This document shows, piece after piece, positions 48,393 through 50,492 of a DNA stretch of 50,492 bases. The stretch is from an uncultured Blautia sp. (GTDB lineage: Bacteria; Bacillota; Clostridia; Lachnospirales; Lachnospiraceae): the NCBI GenBank assembly GCA_934373235.1, contig CAKROW010000016.1, positions 1 to 50,492 on the forward strand, given 5' to 3'. The position numbers were made by a program, and so were the translations under genes. The number at the start of each line of letters is the position of its first letter. The stretch's first letter is position 1. Under the pieces are notes generated by a model. That model was given only the letters and a program-made list of their open reading frames with translations, ran no database searches and was not told the DNA's origin.

Positions 48393-49901
48393 ATGGAATA
48401 CTTTAAGATACTACAATGTTATAAACCAAAGAAAGCTATTATTGGTTCTCCGGTAAATATAGAAGAGGTTGCTTTAATGCAGGATTCTGTTGATAAAAAT
48501 ATTCTTGGACGAATAAAATTTATTAATTATTCACAACAGTCCATTATAGCAATTTTTGTTCATTTAAATGTATATAATATAGCGGGGGAATCTGTCCCGG
48601 TAGAAAAAGAGCGTTATATATACCAAGACATGAAAATTGAACCTGGTGAATTATATGGTAATAAAATCCCACTGCATCTTCCAGATGATACTAGATTATT
48701 AGCTGTAAAACTAGAAAAGGTTGTTTTTGAAAATGGTGAAATATGGGATGCTTCTACGGGAATAGAGTGTGAATGTATTCCACAAGAAGAAATTAAAATA
48801 CCCAAAGAAATTACGGATAAAGTACAGGAAGAGTTATCACCATATTTTTCTCACATGGAATATATTCATTATTTTTACAAAGAAGGCCAGAATTTTTGGG
48901 AATGTACTTGTAGTAAAGTTAATAATGTATTAAATAAAAAATGTTCTTTTTGCGAGAACTCCAAAGAGTCTCAAGAAAAATATTTAATATCAGATAATTT
49001 AGATTCTCTTATTAGAGAAAAAATGTACGAGAAAAAATTGGAAGATGAAGAAAAACAAAAAGAAGCTGCCAAAATAGAAAGATTAAAAAAGGAGAAGGAG
49101 CAAAAGAAACAGGAAGAAGCAAAGAAACAATGTGCAGAAGAAGAGAGACTGCTTAAAATTAATGAAAAAAAGTTTCAAAGAAAAATAATAGCTATGTTTT
49201 TAGTAATTGGTATTTTAGTAATAATAGCTGTCTTTATTTCAGCACAATATACCAAAAAAGAAAAAATGGAAGCATATCAAAAAGGTGTGGAAGCGTATCA
49301 GAGTAAGGATTATGATAAAGCAATAAAAGAATTTACTAATGCAGGTAATTACAATGATGCAGAAGTAAAGTTAAGTGCTGCAATGGATTGTCTAACTGAA
49401 AAAGATAGACAGAACCTGGAAAAATGTATTAATATTTCACATTTTACATTTCAGGAAAAAGAAGGATTGATTGATGCTCTATGCTATCTAGGAAAAACAA
49501 AAAAATATATAAAAAACAATGCAGATTTTATGGTAAATGCAAATGAAATAAAATCAGATGATTATGTATGTGAATATAATATTGAATATGATTTAGATTT
49601 CGATTTTCAATATATAGAACTCTTGTTTAGTGAATCTTCGCCATCTAATCAGTCTGGAGATAATGCTATATTAACAGAAATTTCATTCTACGGTGACAGT
49701 AGTCTTTTAGACGCTGATGATATAAACCGATTACTAAATCAGGAATATGATGAAGAACATTATAATTGGTATTCATGGAATATATCAGAAAAAAACGATA
49801 TATTCTCAAAAGTGTTATTTGAAGATGGAGGATATGAAACCGTAGATTTGGGAAACAACACATCTAAACATTGTAACTATGAATTATCATTTTATAAATA
49901 A
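48393..49901 (+). CDS. Membrane protein with beta-domain, zinc ribbon, coiled coil and TPR-like segment
   Basis: 502 residues, unrecognised as a whole. Order: an N-terminal beta-sandwich-like domain (about 1-140, FINYSQQSIIAIFVHLNVYN), a zinc ribbon-like CTCSKVNNVLNKKCSFC (about 168-184), a Lys/Glu-rich coiled coil (about 205-260), one membrane helix (about 266-288), and a TPR-like pair (AYQKGVEAYQSKDYDKAIKEFTNAGNYNDA, about 295-325). A C-terminal extracytoplasmic domain follows (about 350-502). The ATG at 48393 is six bases after GGTG; GTG at 48381 or ATG at 48387 are alternatives. Third gene of the riboswitch operon. It is likely to tether the complex to the membrane. No clear terminator follows. 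Confidence 0.75.
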   Translation: MEYFKILQCYKPKKAIIGSPVNIEEVALMQDSVDKNILGRIKFINYSQQSIIAIFVHLNVYNIAGESVPVEKERYIYQDMKIEPGELYGNKIPLHLPDDTRLLAVKLEKVVFENGEIWDASTGIECECIPQEEIKIPKEITDKVQEELSPYFSHMEYIHYFYKEGQNFWECTCSKVNNVLNKKCSFCENSKESQEKYLISDNLDSLIREKMYEKKLEDEEKQKEAAKIERLKKEKEQKKQEEAKKQCAEEERLLKINEKKFQRKIIAMFLVIGILVIIAVFISAQYTKKEKMEAYQKGVEAYQSKDYDKAIKEFTNAGNYNDAEVKLSAAMDCLTEKDRQNLEKCINISHFTFQEKEGLIDALCYLGKTKKYIKNNADFMVNANEIKSDDYVCEYNIEYDLDFDFQYIELLFSESSPSNQSGDNAILTEISFYGDSSLLDADDINRLLNQEYDEEHYNWYSWNISEKNDIFSKVLFEDGGYETVDLGNNTSKHCNYELSFYK

Positions 49902-50492
49902 AGATAGATGTTCGGTCGATTCAAAAGATGCTCATATCATGAAAATGGAACACATCCACCGCATACAGACACAAGCCCTTTTCGCTGAATGTAAACCACC
50001 CGGGGTATACTATCTCATGATTCTGACACTATCCAGAGCACCAGAGCCAGACATCAGGACAGCATGATACTACTAGAAAACAAGTGAGTATACAATCTAC
50101 AATCCATATTCTGAGCTATTGACTGCCAAAACACAATAAGCTCGTAGCGTTCTAAAAACATATCAGACAACACGGAGAAATCAGACCGCCCTATATAGCT
50201 TATAAGAATAGACACAGGGCAGCAGACAGCAACAACGGAGGATTACAGACATGACAGGGAACAATATCCCCGAATAAACAAAATCATAACAAAAAAATAA
50301 AGGCTAGGAGAATCATGATGGGTTCTCTTAACCTATTTTTAGAGACTGTGAGAAAAAGTCTGTAAATAAGATTCTTCTATGATATGCAAGGGTGGTGAGC
50401 CTGAAAATCAGGCTTTTCGGTAGTGTAAATTATTCTGTGTAAACCTCTCAGATTGATGATAAAATCATAGGTTTATAGAATACAAAAATATA
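49902..50492. other. No convincing gene; possible remnant or mobile-element edge
   Basis: About 590 bases without a credible ORF. Imperfect inverted repeats lie at 50113-50121/50134-50143 (GAGCTATTG/CAATAAGCTC). There is a weak hairpin with a T-run at 50304-50340. Near the right end, GGTAGTGTAAATTATTCTGT and the following GTAAACC look like the terminal region of an IS256-family element continuing beyond the window, but the other end cannot be seen. Stops are frequent in all frames. Confidence 0.35.
50398..50418 (+). terminator. Weak hairpin terminator
   Basis: AGCCTG-AAAAT-CAGGCT followed by TTTC. Short stem and short T-run. No gene upstream clearly needs it. Confidence 0.35.

Noticed and set aside
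49879..50067. 62-codon ORF at the right end
   Set aside because: Overlaps the end of the preceding gene. No ribosome binding site, no recognisable pattern.

Overview
The window looks like a chromosome segment of an anaerobic gut Firmicute of the family Lachnospiraceae. A Blautia- or Ruminococcus-like genome is my inference. The grounds are strong AGGAGG ribosome binding sites, TTGACA/TATAAT promoters, a BspA-type giant leucine-rich repeat protein beside MoxR/DUF58/transglutaminase genes, DUF6077 and DUF362 proteins, and a clostridial c-di-GMP-I riboswitch. The core (about 5.9-44.2 kb) has moderate GC. Both flanks (1-2 kb and 44.2 kb to the end) are visibly AT-rich and hold accessory genes.

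Region by region. (1) 1-5.4 kb: part of a type I restriction-modification locus, with a tyrosine recombinase cut by the window edge, an hsdS-like specificity gene that looks like a silent or truncated cassette, and a complete hsdR. hsdM and the expressed hsdS are presumably to the left. (2) 5.4-9.8 kb: a strong promoter with a short structured transcript or small ORF, then an mgtE magnesium transporter with a hairpin leader, an alanine/sodium symporter and thrH. (3) 9.9-25.1 kb: an envelope block, with an L,D-transpeptidase, a membrane-anchored PQQ-type beta-propeller, a hybrid histidine kinase, a 1822-residue BspA-like LRR surface protein, a MoxR ATPase, a DUF58 protein and a membrane transglutaminase-fold protein whose catalytic Cys is Ala. 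The kinase-to-transglutaminase genes are tightly packed and probably one operon. (4) 25.1-28.4 kb: an esterase, a HTH-cupin regulator, a DUF362 protein and, on the opposite strand, a cytidylate-kinase-like protein. (5) 28.7-38.5 kb: a long co-directional run with an M28 peptidase, GNAT, GH13 alpha-glucosidase, a three-subunit molybdenum hydroxylase, and a DUF6077-like membrane protein split by one in-frame TAG. (6) 38.5-44.2 kb: tRNA-Arg(CCG), an SH3-domain membrane protein, a cell-wall-repeat protein (minus strand), an RsuA/RluB-type pseudouridine synthase running 188 nt into ligA, and metA with the Glu111 of acetyl-CoA-using enzymes.

(7) 44.2-50.5 kb: an AT-rich island that begins just after metA with clustered short repeats resembling recombinase sites. 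It carries three phage-like genes (HU-like, Cys-rich, HNH-like), a small HTH regulator, and the most interesting unit in the window: a promoter, a c-di-GMP-I riboswitch and an intrinsic terminator in front of three zinc-ribbon genes. The first has a YbjQ-like domain plus a zinc ribbon, the second is a small multi-zinc-ribbon protein, and the third combines a zinc ribbon, coiled coil, transmembrane helix and TPR-like segment. No c-di-GMP-making or -degrading enzyme lies in the window, so the island would be reading the host's c-di-GMP level. The last ~590 bases hold no convincing gene.

All calls come from reading motifs by eye. Family names rest on recognised motifs, not on database searches.
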